NCBI GenBank assembly: GCA_021154515.1
Contig: JAJKIL010000143.1
Location: 1-7,165 of the forward strand
Direction of reading: 5' to 3'
Source: Niastella sp.
GTDB taxonomy: Bacteria; Bacteroidota; Bacteroidia; Chitinophagales; Chitinophagaceae
DNA length: 7,165 nucleotides
Positions within the stretch are counted from its first letter, which is position 1, and every line of letters begins with the position of its first letter. The position numbers were made by a program, and so were the translations under genes. The notes under the pieces were generated by a model that searched no databases, was not told the DNA's origin, and worked only from the letters and a program-made list of their open reading frames with translations. Below are positions 1-7,165 of this stretch, piece after piece.

Positions 1-389
1 AGTGCAGGTGATTGACGAAGGATATCCCCTGTACAATGATCCAGGTCCAGTACGGTTATTCCCTCCGCTTGTTTACTACGGGTAATAAGGACCTTTAACC
101 CCGAGGAGTCAATAATGTTACGTACGCGATGCGGCGGATACTCCGGATCAATGGGTATATAAGCGGCGCCAGTGGCGAGTACTCCCAAGATGGAAGGTAC
201 AAGCATTTCTTCGCGCTCCAGCATGATCCCTACCCCTTCACCGGGCTTCACGCCGGCTACTGTTTCCAGGTAGGATGCCATGCGTGAAGATATCTCCTGC
301 AATTCGCGGTAAGAGATGCTTTTTCCTCCGGTGATAATAGCCGTTTTTTCAGGCGTTCTGTCAGCCTGGTTATTGAACAGGGTCAGGAC
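1..389 (-). other. Adenylation domain, N-terminal part only
   Basis: The visible portion holds the start of an amino-acid adenylation domain: RTPEKTAI (475-482), the A1 motif SYREL (490-494) and the A2 motif LATGAAYIPIDPEYP (535-549), where LKAGGAY is usual. It ends before the P-loop (A3) and all specificity residues, so no substrate can be named. Confidence 0.9.
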
Positions 390-1781
390 GGTCTCATCAA
401 GAGCATATCCTGTCTTCGTTGCATTGAATTCATTCGTCAGCCAGTTTTCTTCCTCATCAGATAAAAGAGAAACCGATGCGGCTTTTCGATTGGGGTTTGA
501 CAATATCTCTTCCGTAAGCTTTACGAGTCGTTTGCCGAAGGAGGCCGCAAAATCGTCACTGATAATATTGTCCATATAAGACAATTCAAAGATCAGTTCC
601 TCCCCGAAAAATACCGTAGCCACCAGGGGTATACCGGCGTTGCCATATACGGACTTTATCTTGATATTGAAGGTAGACAGGCTCTTTATCAACTGTTCGC
701 CCAGGGGATAATTCTCGATGACGATCAGGCAGTCAAACAGATCATCGGAAACCTTCAACCCAAGCATGTTTTTGATGCCGGCATAAGAAGTGCTAGTCAG
801 TTGATTCCGCACCAGCAGTTCCTCATTCAGTGCGGAGACAACTTCCAGTAAAGTCTTATCTCCGGACGCTGTTATTCTCAGGGGGATCGTATTGATGAAA
901 TTTCCCATCACCCGGTCATGCCCCCGGATAGCTGCGCTCCTGTCTGAGACCGTGGTACCGAAAACGATATCGGGCATATTACCATACTGCTGTAATAACA
1001 ATCCATAGGCAGCATAAATGATCGTTGCCTTAGTAACCTTATGGGTGCTGGCAAATGCCTCCAGACGCTCTTTTGGCGCCTGAAACTCCATCCTTTTAAT
1101 AGCAAATGGTTCGCTGCTGCCATGCCGTTCAGGGAATAAGGAAGTGATCTCATAATCTTTTAAATATTCCCTCCAATACCCGCTGTCTTCTTCTGCAGCT
1201 TCATTTCTTTTAACAGCCTGCCGGATCATCTTATAGGACGGTTTATCAACAATATCCACTTCCTGGTTGCTGGTGAGTTGGCTGTAAGCTGAGAAAAGCT
1301 CTTCCAGCATGATGGCAGTGCTCCATCCGTCGTATAAAATATGATGATGCGACAGGACAATAATATAGGAAGCCGGAGCAGTTCTGATGATAGCCATACG
1401 AACAGGCAGTTGGGTGAGGTCAAACCGTTCCTGCTGATCTTTATTGATAAAATCCTCTACCATCGCGGCGCTCTCCGTTCTGTCATAAGCCGAATAATCA
1501 TGCACCAGGATGGCTGCCGGGCATTGCTTTAAAACGATCTGGATGGGCCGGCTCACTTCATTCCAGCGGAAAACAGATCGTAGCGATTCGTTTTTCGATT
1601 GGACTATCCGAAACGCTTCTATAAACACCTCTGTCTGAAGTGTTCCCTCAAACAAAAGGGCCAACTGAACATTATACAGATTTCCGGTCACTTCATTCAG
1701 GTGATGAAATAACATACCCTTTTGAATCATATTCAATTCGAAAATGTCCTGGACATTCTCTTTGTCTAACTGTTCATTCAT
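1..1781 (-). CDS. NRPS extension module (C(DCL)-A...), 3' partial
   Basis: This second peptide synthetase adds the next residue to the chain delivered by the upstream protein. I translated the frame from ATG 1781-1779 to the left edge: 593 codons, no stop, so the gene continues beyond the window. The start is fixed by position, directly after the upstream stop, and by a short docking-like N-terminus that runs into the first condensation motif. Domains: N-terminal helix (1-14), condensation (about 12-445) with HHILYDG (146-152), a linker with FNAT (452-455), then an adenylation domain from about 465, cut after its A2 motif. The condensation motifs are of the type that accepts a D-residue donor, which matches the upstream epimerization domain. 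The second amino acid cannot be predicted because the pocket residues are off the edge. Confidence 0.96.
   Translation of the reverse strand, partial: MNEQLDKENVQDIFELNMIQKGMLFHHLNEVTGNLYNVQLALLFEGTLQTEVFIEAFRIVQSKNESLRSVFRWNEVSRPIQIVLKQCPAAILVHDYSAYDRTESAAMVEDFINKDQQERFDLTQLPVRMAIIRTAPASYIIVLSHHHILYDGWSTAIMLEELFSAYSQLTSNQEVDIVDKPSYKMIRQAVKRNEAAEEDSGYWREYLKDYEITSLFPERHGSSEPFAIKRMEFQAPKERLEAFASTHKVTKATIIYAAYGLLLQQYGNMPDIVFGTTVSDRSAAIRGHDRVMGNFINTIPLRITASGDKTLLEVVSALNEELLVRNQLTSTSYAGIKNMLGLKVSDDLFDCLIVIENYPLGEQLIKSLSTFNIKIKSVYGNAGIPLVATVFFGEELIFELSYMDNIISDDFAASFGKRLVKLTEEILSNPNRKAASVSLLSDEEENWLTNEFNATKTGYALDETVLTLFNNQADRTPEKTAIITGGKSISYRELQEISSRMASYLETVAGVKPGEGVGIMLEREEMLVPSILGVLATGAAYIPIDPEYPPHRVRNIIDSSGLKVLITRSKQAEGITVLDLDHCTGDILRQSPA
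447..1748 (-). other. Condensation domain, DCL type
   Basis: This domain forms the peptide bond between the acyl-D-Asn donor and the amino acid on its own module. The first motif is MIQKGMLFHHL (18-28), the counterpart of the PMQEGMLFH wording typical of DCL domains that follow epimerization domains; LCL domains read SxAQxRL here. Others: HHILYDGWS (146-154, active His147, with the W after DG common in this group), the segment from FGTTVSDR to the G-N-F-I-N-T-I-P-L-R stretch around 840-960, and LFDCLIVIENYP around 700-745. Confidence 0.88.
1740..1781 (-). other. N-terminal docking (COM acceptor-like) helix
   Basis: The first 14 residues, MNEQLDKENVQDIF, resemble the short amphipathic acceptor segment at the N-terminus of TycB-like proteins, where a K-E-x-V-Q-D-type stretch leads straight into the first condensation motif. 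It is the natural partner of the tail encoded at 1815-1880. Confidence 0.65.
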
Positions 1782-1811
1782 AAACTAATGGAGTTCTTTA
1801 TCGTTGGGACC
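1782..1811 (-). other. 30-bp gap between the two NRPS genes
   Basis: Only 30 bp separate the stop of the first gene from the start of the second. There is no hairpin terminator, no convincing promoter, and no purine-rich Shine-Dalgarno sequence: the bases just before the ATG read CTCCATTAGTTT. Co-transcription is therefore expected. An A/T-rich, SD-free start region is usual in Bacteroidota. Ten in-frame codons span the gap and include a second stop (TAG). Confidence 0.8.
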
Positions 1812-4800
1812 TCACTTAAACAGTGCGTCCAATTCCTGCTGATTGATGTCGATTTCGAAATCAGATGGCGTAAAATGTAAACTGGTTTCATTTTGTAAAT
1901 GAGTCAGGAGAGCATGTATCTTTTTCAGAAAGGTTTCCCTTATCCACTCTATGGTAGACTCTTTATATGCCTTCGTGTTGTATTTAATATCAACATATAG
2001 CACCTCACTTATGATCATAAGATTAAATTCGAGTTTTGCCGTTATCTTATTCCGGCTGTCTGCATCACTGCCGCTGGATTCTGTGCTATATGAAAAAAGA
2101 TCGTTGTTTAATTCACTGTCGAACTGACCGAGATAATTGAATCTGATTGCTGTAATAGAAACATCCTGTGCTTTCGTTCTGTTCCCAGGTGCCAGGTATT
2201 TCCAGATCCCGTATCCTATACCATGCGCAGGCGTGTTACGGATCTGCTCTTTTACGGCTTTTATCAGTTCGCCCGGATTGCCTTCCGGACAGCTTAATTC
2301 TACCGGGTACATGCCGGTGAACCAACCAATGGTCCGGGATGTATCTACGGTATCGAGGTATCTGCCATGGTTTTCCAACTCGATGATAAACCTGGCCATA
2401 CCCGTCCATTCCTTTAGCATCCCGGCGAGCGCCGCATTCAACAGGATCAGGATATCCGTATTATATGCCTGGTGCGCACCTTTCAACAAGAAACCGGTCG
2501 TTTCCTTATTCAGACTTCCTTTGACAATACCTATGTTTATCATCCGCCAATCGTGGGTCCTGAAATCCGTGGGGATGTCAAATTCACTATTTTCTATTTT
2601 ATTCCAGTAAGGCTGTTCGGCCAATACGGCCGGCGTTCCTGCATATTCAACCAGCCTCTTTTCCCATTCGATGGATGAGGCCGTTTTTGATGGCAGGCGT
2701 ACTGGCGCCCCTCTTTCGATGGCGTGGTAAACGGCATACAGATCCTCCAGCAGGATGCGCCATGAAATGCCGTCCATTACCAGGTGGTGAGCAGTTATCA
2801 GTAATTTTCCGAACAGGGAGGAATTTTCTTTTATAAGGGCTGCTTTAAGTAAAAGGCCATTCCTGATATCAAAGCTGCTTTTAACCCGATGACAAACTGT
2901 AACAAGGTCCTCCTCCAATTCACCAATAATAAAAGCATCGTCCAGGTGGTTGTTATTATACCAGAGCTTTCTTTTTTCAGGATCATAATTCAACCTTAGC
3001 CCATCATGATGCCTGACTATATTTTTAAAAGCCAACTGGAGCCACTCCCTGTTTATTGGCCGGTTCAGCGTTAATAGTACAGATTGATTATAGTAATCAG
3101 GGTTGTCAAAATTCCGGGTAATGAACCAGGCTTCTATCGGCAACAGGCTTCTTTCGCCCTGCACGAGTCCCTGTTCATACGTGTTGCCTTTCGCTGTCAT
3201 CTTTGCATGCAAGCCTATTGATCGAATGACCTGGTAGGTTAATATATCTTTTGCACTTATTGATATACCGTGATCGGTCAGTCGAAAGGAGATCTGAACG
3301 GCCTTGATAGAATCGCCGCCCAGTTCAAAAAAATTATCATCGACATGTAAGTCAGTCAGCCCGAGGACTTCCTCCCACACGTTCAAACAAATTGCTTCTA
3401 TTTCGCTAACGGGCAGCTCGCGATTACTCTTCTCTTTGCCCTCGGGCTCAGGTAACGCGTTGTAATCTATTTTTCCATTCCGGGTTAAAGGGATCCGTTC
3501 GATCCGGGTAAAATGCACGGGGATCATATAATAAGGCAACCTGTCTGCCAGGTAGTCCCTCAATGCGGACTCGGTTAATTTCCCGGTGCTGATATAAAAG
3601 GCAGATACAAGCTGCTTGCTGTTGGAGTTTACTCTCACCATTACAATGGATGCCGTAATTCCGGGAAAGCCGTTCAATGCATTTTCTATTTCGGTAAGTT
3701 CTATGCGGTAGCCGTTTATTTTCATCTGCTGGTCCGAACGACCGATATATTCAATGACCCCGTTCGGCAGCCATTTGGCAATGTCTCCGGTTTTGTACAT
3801 TTTCTCTCCTTTCCGAAAAGGATCGGGTATGAATTTCTCTGCTGTCATGGATTCATTGAACAGGTACGCTCTTGCCAGTCCGTTACCGGCTATATGTATT
3901 TCGCCATGCACGCCAGCGGGTACCGGTTGCAGGTATTTATCCAGCACATAGATTCGGGTATTGGCAGCAGGCACTCCAATAGGAACTGCGCGCTGCATTT
4001 CCAGCGGGCTGAACAGGTGGATCATACAACCTACGGTAGCCTCGGTAGGCCCGTATTCATTATATATCGCAACATTTCCATTAAATGCGTTATATATCTC
4101 CAGGGCCAGTGCCGTCTCCAGTTTTTCACCTCCTACGATGATGGTATTTATCCTGCTGCCGGGAAGAAAGGCCGCGACCTTACTTTGCAGGAGTATTTTG
4201 AGATGGGATGGTGTCGCTTTAATTATATCGACCATGTTGTCTGTAACAACCAGTTCGATCAACGAACCCGGCGCCTCCTCTTTATAAATAATTATACTGT
4301 TTCCTGTCACCAGGGGCACAAAGATCGAAGTAACCGTGAGATCGAATGATATGGATGTATATAAGGGGAAATCGCCTTTCTCCTTTTTAAGATAGCTTTT
4401 CGCTGCCCAATGAATATAATTGACCAATGAACGATGTTCGATCACGACTCCTTTAGGCAGGCCGGTGGTACCGGAAGTATATATAACATAGGCAGCGTCT
4501 TGTGAATTAGCCGGCAGCTGCACTATTAACCCTGATGCAGGGGTTACATCCAGCTTGTCGACATTGATGATCTCAGGCACTGCAAGCGACCCAATGCCTG
4601 AACCCTGGCCTGCTGCTACCGCAAGACCGGTAGTGCCGTCTCCTGCCAATAGGATGCTGCAGCGGCTGTTGTCGATCAGTAATTTGATCCGCCCCACTGG
4701 AAGGTCAGTCTCGATCGGCAGATAAGCGCCACCGGCTTTTAACACGGCAAGCATGGAGACGATCATCGCCGGAGATCTGAACAACAGTATTGCGACGATG

Positions 4801-7165
4801 CTTCCCGGACCAATCCCTTTTTGTTTAAGTATATCTGCCAGGTGGTTGGCCCGCTCCTGTAATTGCTGATAGCTGATCTTTTCAGGGCCGTCTACTATGG
4901 CGATATTATCCGGAGTCCGTTTTACCTGTTCATCAAACAACTGATGAATTGTCTTATCGGCAGGATAAGGTGCGTCGGTGGCATTAAACGCATGGATGTA
5001 CTCTTCATATTCTTTATCGGAAATCAGCGACAGCTGCGAGACCGGACTATTGGGGTGCTCAGTTGCCTGCTGCATGAGTACTTCAAAATGCCTTGCCATG
5101 GCAGCAATGGTTTCCTCTTTGAAAAGAGCGCTGGCGTATTCAAAAGCGAATGTCAGCGTATGCGCTTCTTCAAAGATTTCGAGCGACAGATCAAACTTTG
5201 AGAAACCGGGATCAAAGGGATAGCTGGAAACCGTTAGGCTGCCAGGTGTTTCTACTGCTGGAAAACCCATATTCTGATACACAAACATGGTGTCGAAAAC
5301 CGGGTTCCTGCCTACATCCCGTTTCTGCTGCACAGCTTGTATTACATGATCAAAGGGATAATCCTGGTGAGCAAATGCTTCCGCTATGGTATTTTTTTTA
5401 TCGCTGAGCAATTGCGCAAATGTCTGATCGCCTGTTGTGGTGCTTCTGATGGCCAGATTATTCACGAACATGCCCAGTACCTGTCGCACATCAGGATGTC
5501 TTCTGCCTGCAACGGGAATACCGATAATAAGATCCTGCTGGCCGGTATATTTATAAAGAAGAATATTATACAATGTAAAGAGCAACACATGAAGTGAGCA
5601 TTCATGGCGGGTAGCGAGTTGCCGTAATTTTTCAAGCAGTGCCTTATCTGGTTCAAATGTTAATTTTCTTCCCCCTGCATCAAAAATAAGGGGACGTTGA
5701 AAATCAGCAGGCAATTCCAGTACCGGCAACTCGCCCTGCAATTGCTGCATCCAGTATGCTTCCTGCTTTTTTATTCGTTCTGATTGAAGGTGTTCCTTTT
5801 CTGATGCTGCGTAATCTTTATATTGAACCGGAAGCGGCGATAATGCAATACCCCTGTACAGCAGGAACAATTCCCTGATGAAATGAGCTACCGAGATACC
5901 ATCAGCAATGAGATGGTGAAAATCCAGGAACAGGATATACTCATTGTGTCCCTTTTCTATAAGGTTGGCTCTGAATAACGGTGCGGTTGCTACATTAAAC
6001 GGACGGACCAGCTGTTTAAGCAGGTCTTTCAGATCCACATCGCGGTATTCGGTACGGGCCAGTGTAAACAGGAATTTATCCGACACAAGAGCGGGTTCCA
6101 GCACATGGAATGCCGGTTCTACGGAAGCGGGAAATATGGTTCGGAGTGAATCGTGCCGAATGATCAATTGTTGTATACAGCTTTCCAGCAGCGCAGGATC
6201 TATTTCACCTGTTATTTTAATGGCAACGGGAATATTATAGGCGGTGGACGATGGATTCGTCTGCTGGAAATAATAAAGTCTTTTTTGAGTTGCGGATAGC
6301 GGATAACGATCTGCCTTGTCAGCGACAGGTATGGGTATATATTCCTGCTTTCTCAGGGCTGATATGGAAGCGGCCAATTGCCGGATAGTGGGTATGCTGT
6401 AAATAGTTTCAACAGGTAGATCCACCTGAAATTCTTTTAATACCAGCATGGTCATTTCGGCGGCTCTCAGCGAGTTGCCCCCAATAGAAAAAAAATGCTG
6501 ATCGATGCCGATCTCCATGGTCTTCAGAATAATTTTCCAGATTTCAAGGAGTCTTTGTTCATACTCCGGTTCGGGAATGCTGTGCGGTTGCGGTCTTATC
6601 GGAATTGTCAGTTGGTCAAGCTGCCGGAGGACATCATCAAAATCGCCGTTTTTATACGCTTCGAGCAACCGGAACCGTTGCAATTTCCCGCTGGTAGTTC
6701 TTGGTATTTCCTTTACAGGAATTACCCTGTCTATCAGCAATCCTGCTTTTTGATTAATAAGCAGCTTTGCGGATGTGGCCATCTGGCTAAAGTCTTCTAT
6801 TTTTCCCCGGTGAAGGATGAATAGGACGATCTCTTCCTTACCCCATTCGTTATTATGGCCGCCTGCTACTACCACCTTGTTCAATTCGATCCCCTCTATT
6901 TCCTGTGCTATTCTCTCGATATCGTGCGCATAATAGTTTTCGCCATTTGAAAAAAGAATGTCCTTGGCCCTTCCGGTAATGTACAGGCAACCATTCCGTA
7001 AAAAACCAAGATCGCCCGTCTTAAGCCACCCGTCTTCCGTTATTGTTTGTTGCGTTGCCGATGCATTGTTATAATAACCGGCAGCCACATTATCTCCTTT
7101 GATCTGGATATACCCGATGATCTCCTCTGACATTTCTTTATTGTCCTCATCAGCAATCCTTAGCA
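1812..7165 (-). CDS. NRPS loading and first module (acyl ligase-ACP-C-A(Asn)-PCP-E), 5' partial
   Basis: This large cytoplasmic peptide synthetase starts a lipopeptide or acyl-peptide assembly line. The frame stays open from the stop (TGA, 1814-1812) to the right edge. The Met at 7133 is not the real start: ten more in-frame codons precede it and the acyl-ligase domain is already under way, so the N-terminal part lies outside the window. Residues here are counted from Met 7133. Domains in order: acyl-AMP ligase C-terminal part (to about 172), acyl carrier (188-258, Ser221), condensation (277-708), adenylation (729-1228), peptidyl carrier (1242-1308, Ser1275), epimerization (1328-1750) and docking tail (1752-1773). 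Every visible catalytic motif is intact, so the enzyme looks functional. The pocket predicts Asn, and the E domain should turn it to D-Asn. With no thioesterase, the chain must pass to the next protein, encoded 30 bp downstream. Domain order is certain; substrate is inferred. Confidence 0.97.
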   Translation of the reverse strand, partial: LRIADEDNKEMSEEIIGYIQIKGDNVAAGYYNNASATQQTITEDGWLKTGDLGFLRNGCLYITGRAKDILFSNGENYYAHDIERIAQEIEGIELNKVVVAGGHNNEWGKEEIVLFILHRGKIEDFSQMATSAKLLINQKAGLLIDRVIPVKEIPRTTSGKLQRFRLLEAYKNGDFDDVLRQLDQLTIPIRPQPHSIPEPEYEQRLLEIWKIILKTMEIGIDQHFFSIGGNSLRAAEMTMLVLKEFQVDLPVETIYSIPTIRQLAASISALRKQEYIPIPVADKADRYPLSATQKRLYYFQQTNPSSTAYNIPVAIKITGEIDPALLESCIQQLIIRHDSLRTIFPASVEPAFHVLEPALVSDKFLFTLARTEYRDVDLKDLLKQLVRPFNVATAPLFRANLIEKGHNEYILFLDFHHLIADGISVAHFIRELFLLYRGIALSPLPVQYKDYAASEKEHLQSERIKKQEAYWMQQLQGELPVLELPADFQRPLIFDAGGRKLTFEPDKALLEKLRQLATRHECSLHVLLFTLYNILLYKYTGQQDLIIGIPVAGRRHPDVRQVLGMFVNNLAIRSTTTGDQTFAQLLSDKKNTIAEAFAHQDYPFDHVIQAVQQKRDVGRNPVFDTMFVYQNMGFPAVETPGSLTVSSYPFDPGFSKFDLSLEIFEEAHTLTFAFEYASALFKEETIAAMARHFEVLMQQATEHPNSPVSQLSLISDKEYEEYIHAFNATDAPYPADKTIHQLFDEQVKRTPDNIAIVDGPEKISYQQLQERANHLADILKQKGIGPGSIVAILLFRSPAMIVSMLAVLKAGGAYLPIETDLPVGRIKLLIDNSRCSILLAGDGTTGLAVAAGQGSGIGSLAVPEIINVDKLDVTPASGLIVQLPANSQDAAYVIYTSGTTGLPKGVVIEHRSLVNYIHWAAKSYLKKEKGDFPLYTSISFDLTVTSIFVPLVTGNSIIIYKEEAPGSLIELVVTDNMVDIIKATPSHLKILLQSKVAAFLPGSRINTIIVGGEKLETALALEIYNAFNGNVAIYNEYGPTEATVGCMIHLFSPLEMQRAVPIGVPAANTRIYVLDKYLQPVPAGVHGEIHIAGNGLARAYLFNESMTAEKFIPDPFRKGEKMYKTGDIAKWLPNGVIEYIGRSDQQMKINGYRIELTEIENALNGFPGITASIVMVRVNSNSKQLVSAFYISTGKLTESALRDYLADRLPYYMIPVHFTRIERIPLTRNGKIDYNALPEPEGKEKSNRELPVSEIEAICLNVWEEVLGLTDLHVDDNFFELGGDSIKAVQISFRLTDHGISISAKDILTYQVIRSIGLHAKMTAKGNTYEQGLVQGERSLLPIEAWFITRNFDNPDYYNQSVLLTLNRPINREWLQLAFKNIVRHHDGLRLNYDPEKRKLWYNNNHLDDAFIIGELEEDLVTVCHRVKSSFDIRNGLLLKAALIKENSSLFGKLLITAHHLVMDGISWRILLEDLYAVYHAIERGAPVRLPSKTASSIEWEKRLVEYAGTPAVLAEQPYWNKIENSEFDIPTDFRTHDWRMINIGIVKGSLNKETTGFLLKGAHQAYNTDILILLNAALAGMLKEWTGMARFIIELENHGRYLDTVDTSRTIGWFTGMYPVELSCPEGNPGELIKAVKEQIRNTPAHGIGYGIWKYLAPGNRTKAQDVSITAIRFNYLGQFDSELNNDLFSYSTESSGSDADSRNKITAKLEFNLMIISEVLYVDIKYNTKAYKESTIEWIRETFLKKIHALLTHLQNETSLHFTPSDFEIDINQQELDALFK
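1815..1880 (-). other. C-terminal docking (COM donor-like) tail
   Basis: The last 22 residues run FTPSDFEIDINQQELDALFK after the E domain. A TPSDF motif followed by a short acidic helix at the protein end is the pattern of communication-mediating donor regions, as in TycA/GrsA-type proteins that end in an E domain. It should bind the N-terminus of the next synthetase. Confidence 0.75.
1884..3152 (-). other. Epimerization domain (L-Asn to D-Asn)
   Basis: This domain inverts the alpha carbon of the carrier-bound aminoacyl residue, here the acyl-Asn. E-specific motifs are all present: LPIEAWFI (1331-1338), HHLVMDGISWRIL (1449-1461, catalytic His1450), E-N-H-G-R (1587-1591, keeping the catalytic Glu1587), SRTIGWFTGMYPV (1599-1611), HGIGYGI (1637-1643) and FNYLGQFD (1665-1672). 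The E4 motif is ENHGRY where EGHGRE is usual; the changes are outside the catalytic Glu. These motifs separate it from a plain condensation domain. Confidence 0.95.
3210..3410 (-). other. Peptidyl carrier domain of the E-type
   Basis: A carrier of about 67 residues with DNFFELGGDSIKAVQI (1266-1281); Ser1275 (codon 3311-3309) is the phosphopantetheine site. The GGDSI wording, rather than GGHSL or GGNSL, is the known signature of carriers that sit directly before an epimerization domain, in agreement with what follows. Confidence 0.93.
3450..4949 (-). other. Adenylation domain, predicted L-asparagine
   Basis: This domain activates an amino acid and loads it on the following carrier. Core motifs: ISYQQL (753-758), LKAGGAYLPI (798-807), YTSGTTGLPKG (885-895), NEYGPTE (1025-1031), YKTGD (1113-1117), the A8 segment starting GRSDQQ (1131) and NGKID with Lys1221. 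Aligned by eye to GrsA PheA, the ten pocket residues are D931, L932, T935, K972, I999, G1001, E1026, V1034, G1035, K1221, i.e. DLTKIGEVGK. The accepted Asn code is DLTKLGEVGK. Asp pockets carry H-I where this one has E-V, so Asn fits clearly better than Asp. Confidence 0.9.
5010..6305 (-). other. Condensation domain, acyl donor onto Asn
   Basis: This domain joins the starter acyl group to the amino group of the residue on the next carrier. Motifs present: LSATQKRLY (279-287), RHDSLR (326-331), catalytic HHLIADG (406-412, active His407), GIPVAGRR (538-545), MFVNNLAIR (555-563) and HQDYPFDHVI (589-598). The motif wording is that of the LCL/starter group, as expected where the donor is not a D-residue. 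LCL and starter types cannot be told apart by eye. Confidence 0.92.
6360..6572 (-). other. Acyl carrier (thiolation) domain of the loading module
   Basis: A domain of about 70 residues with the 4'-phosphopantetheine site GGNSL; the modified residue is Ser221 (codon 6473-6471). It directly follows the acyl ligase and should hold the starter acid as a thioester. It is joined to the ligase by a Pro-rich linker (residues 177-189). Confidence 0.92.
6618..7165 (-). other. Fatty-acyl-AMP-ligase-like loading domain, C-terminal part
   Basis: This is the end of an ANL-superfamily adenylate-forming domain that activates a carboxylic acid with ATP and loads it on the adjacent carrier. Visible marks are KTGDLGFL (38-45), GRAKD (54-58), the segment NGENYYAHDIE (63-73) and TTSGK with the catalytic Lys150. 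The DLGFL and YYxHDIE pattern resembles fatty-acyl-AMP ligases and the starter ligases of trans-AT PKS/NRPS proteins such as PksJ, rather than amino-acid adenylation domains. The acid-binding half of the domain is outside the window, so chain length or hydroxylation of the substrate cannot be read. Confidence 0.85.

Noticed and set aside
908..1423. Two short minus-strand open frames (908-1153 and 1226-1423)
   Set aside because: They are out of frame inside the condensation domain of the second synthetase, whose own frame is open throughout and carries the conserved motifs.
1782..1811. Bacteroidota-type promoter (TAnnTTTG) in the gap, from the TAGTTTA next to the start codon
   Set aside because: The match is partial, sits on the start codon itself, and lacks a -33 element at proper spacing; read-through from upstream is simpler.
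2137..2610. 157-codon open frame on the plus strand
   Set aside because: It lies wholly antisense to the epimerization domain, which has every expected motif. It shows no recognisable domain and no start signal.
3894..4349. Overlapping plus-strand open frames of 151 and 108 codons
   Set aside because: Both are antisense to the conserved A3-A6 part of the adenylation domain and overlap each other in different frames; they are by-products of codon bias.
4540..4650. Gly/Ala-rich stretch between A2 and A3 of the Asn adenylation domain, considered as an inserted domain
   Set aside because: The A2-to-A3 distance is only about eight residues longer than in GrsA, within normal linker variation.
1812..7133. 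Met at 7133 as the true start of the first synthetase
   Set aside because: The frame remains open for ten more codons to the edge (L-R-I-A-D-E-D-N-K-E before the Met), and those codons continue a normal acyl-ligase sequence. The gene starts outside the window.

Overview
The window lies inside a nonribosomal peptide synthetase (NRPS) locus read entirely from the minus strand. Two large synthetase genes fill it almost completely. Both are cut by the window edges: the upstream gene lacks its 5' end at the right edge, and the downstream gene lacks its 3' end at the left edge. The host is probably a member of the Bacteroidota, with Chitinophaga and relatives as the best guess. This rests on the moderate GC content, the absence of any Shine-Dalgarno sequence before the one visible gene start, and the general look of the domains. 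It is an inference, not a proof.

Region 7165 to 1812 (minus) encodes, in order: the C-terminal part of a fatty-acyl-AMP-ligase-like loading domain, an acyl carrier domain, a condensation domain, an adenylation domain, a peptidyl carrier domain, an epimerization domain and a short C-terminal docking tail. The adenylation pocket reads D-L-T-K-I-G-E-V-G-K, one conservative change (Leu to Ile) from the well-known asparagine code. The assembly line is therefore predicted to load a carboxylic acid, probably a fatty acid, join it to L-Asn and epimerize the residue, giving acyl-D-Asn.

A 30-bp gap (1782-1811) with no terminator or recognisable ribosome binding site follows. The second gene (1781 to 1, minus) starts with a docking helix and a condensation domain of the type that accepts a D-configured donor. 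Next comes the first part of a second adenylation domain, cut before its specificity residues. The two proteins fit together as consecutive stations: acyl-D-Asn is made on the first and passed to the amino acid loaded on the second.

The most interesting reading is that acyl-D-Asn at the start of an assembly line is the leader used in NRPS prodrug systems (colibactin, xenocoumacin, zwittermicin, amicoumacin), where a membrane peptidase later removes it. The window does not contain such a peptidase, so this remains a hypothesis. An ordinary lipopeptide with D-Asn at position 1 is the alternative. No RNA genes, mobile elements, CRISPR arrays or long repeats were seen.
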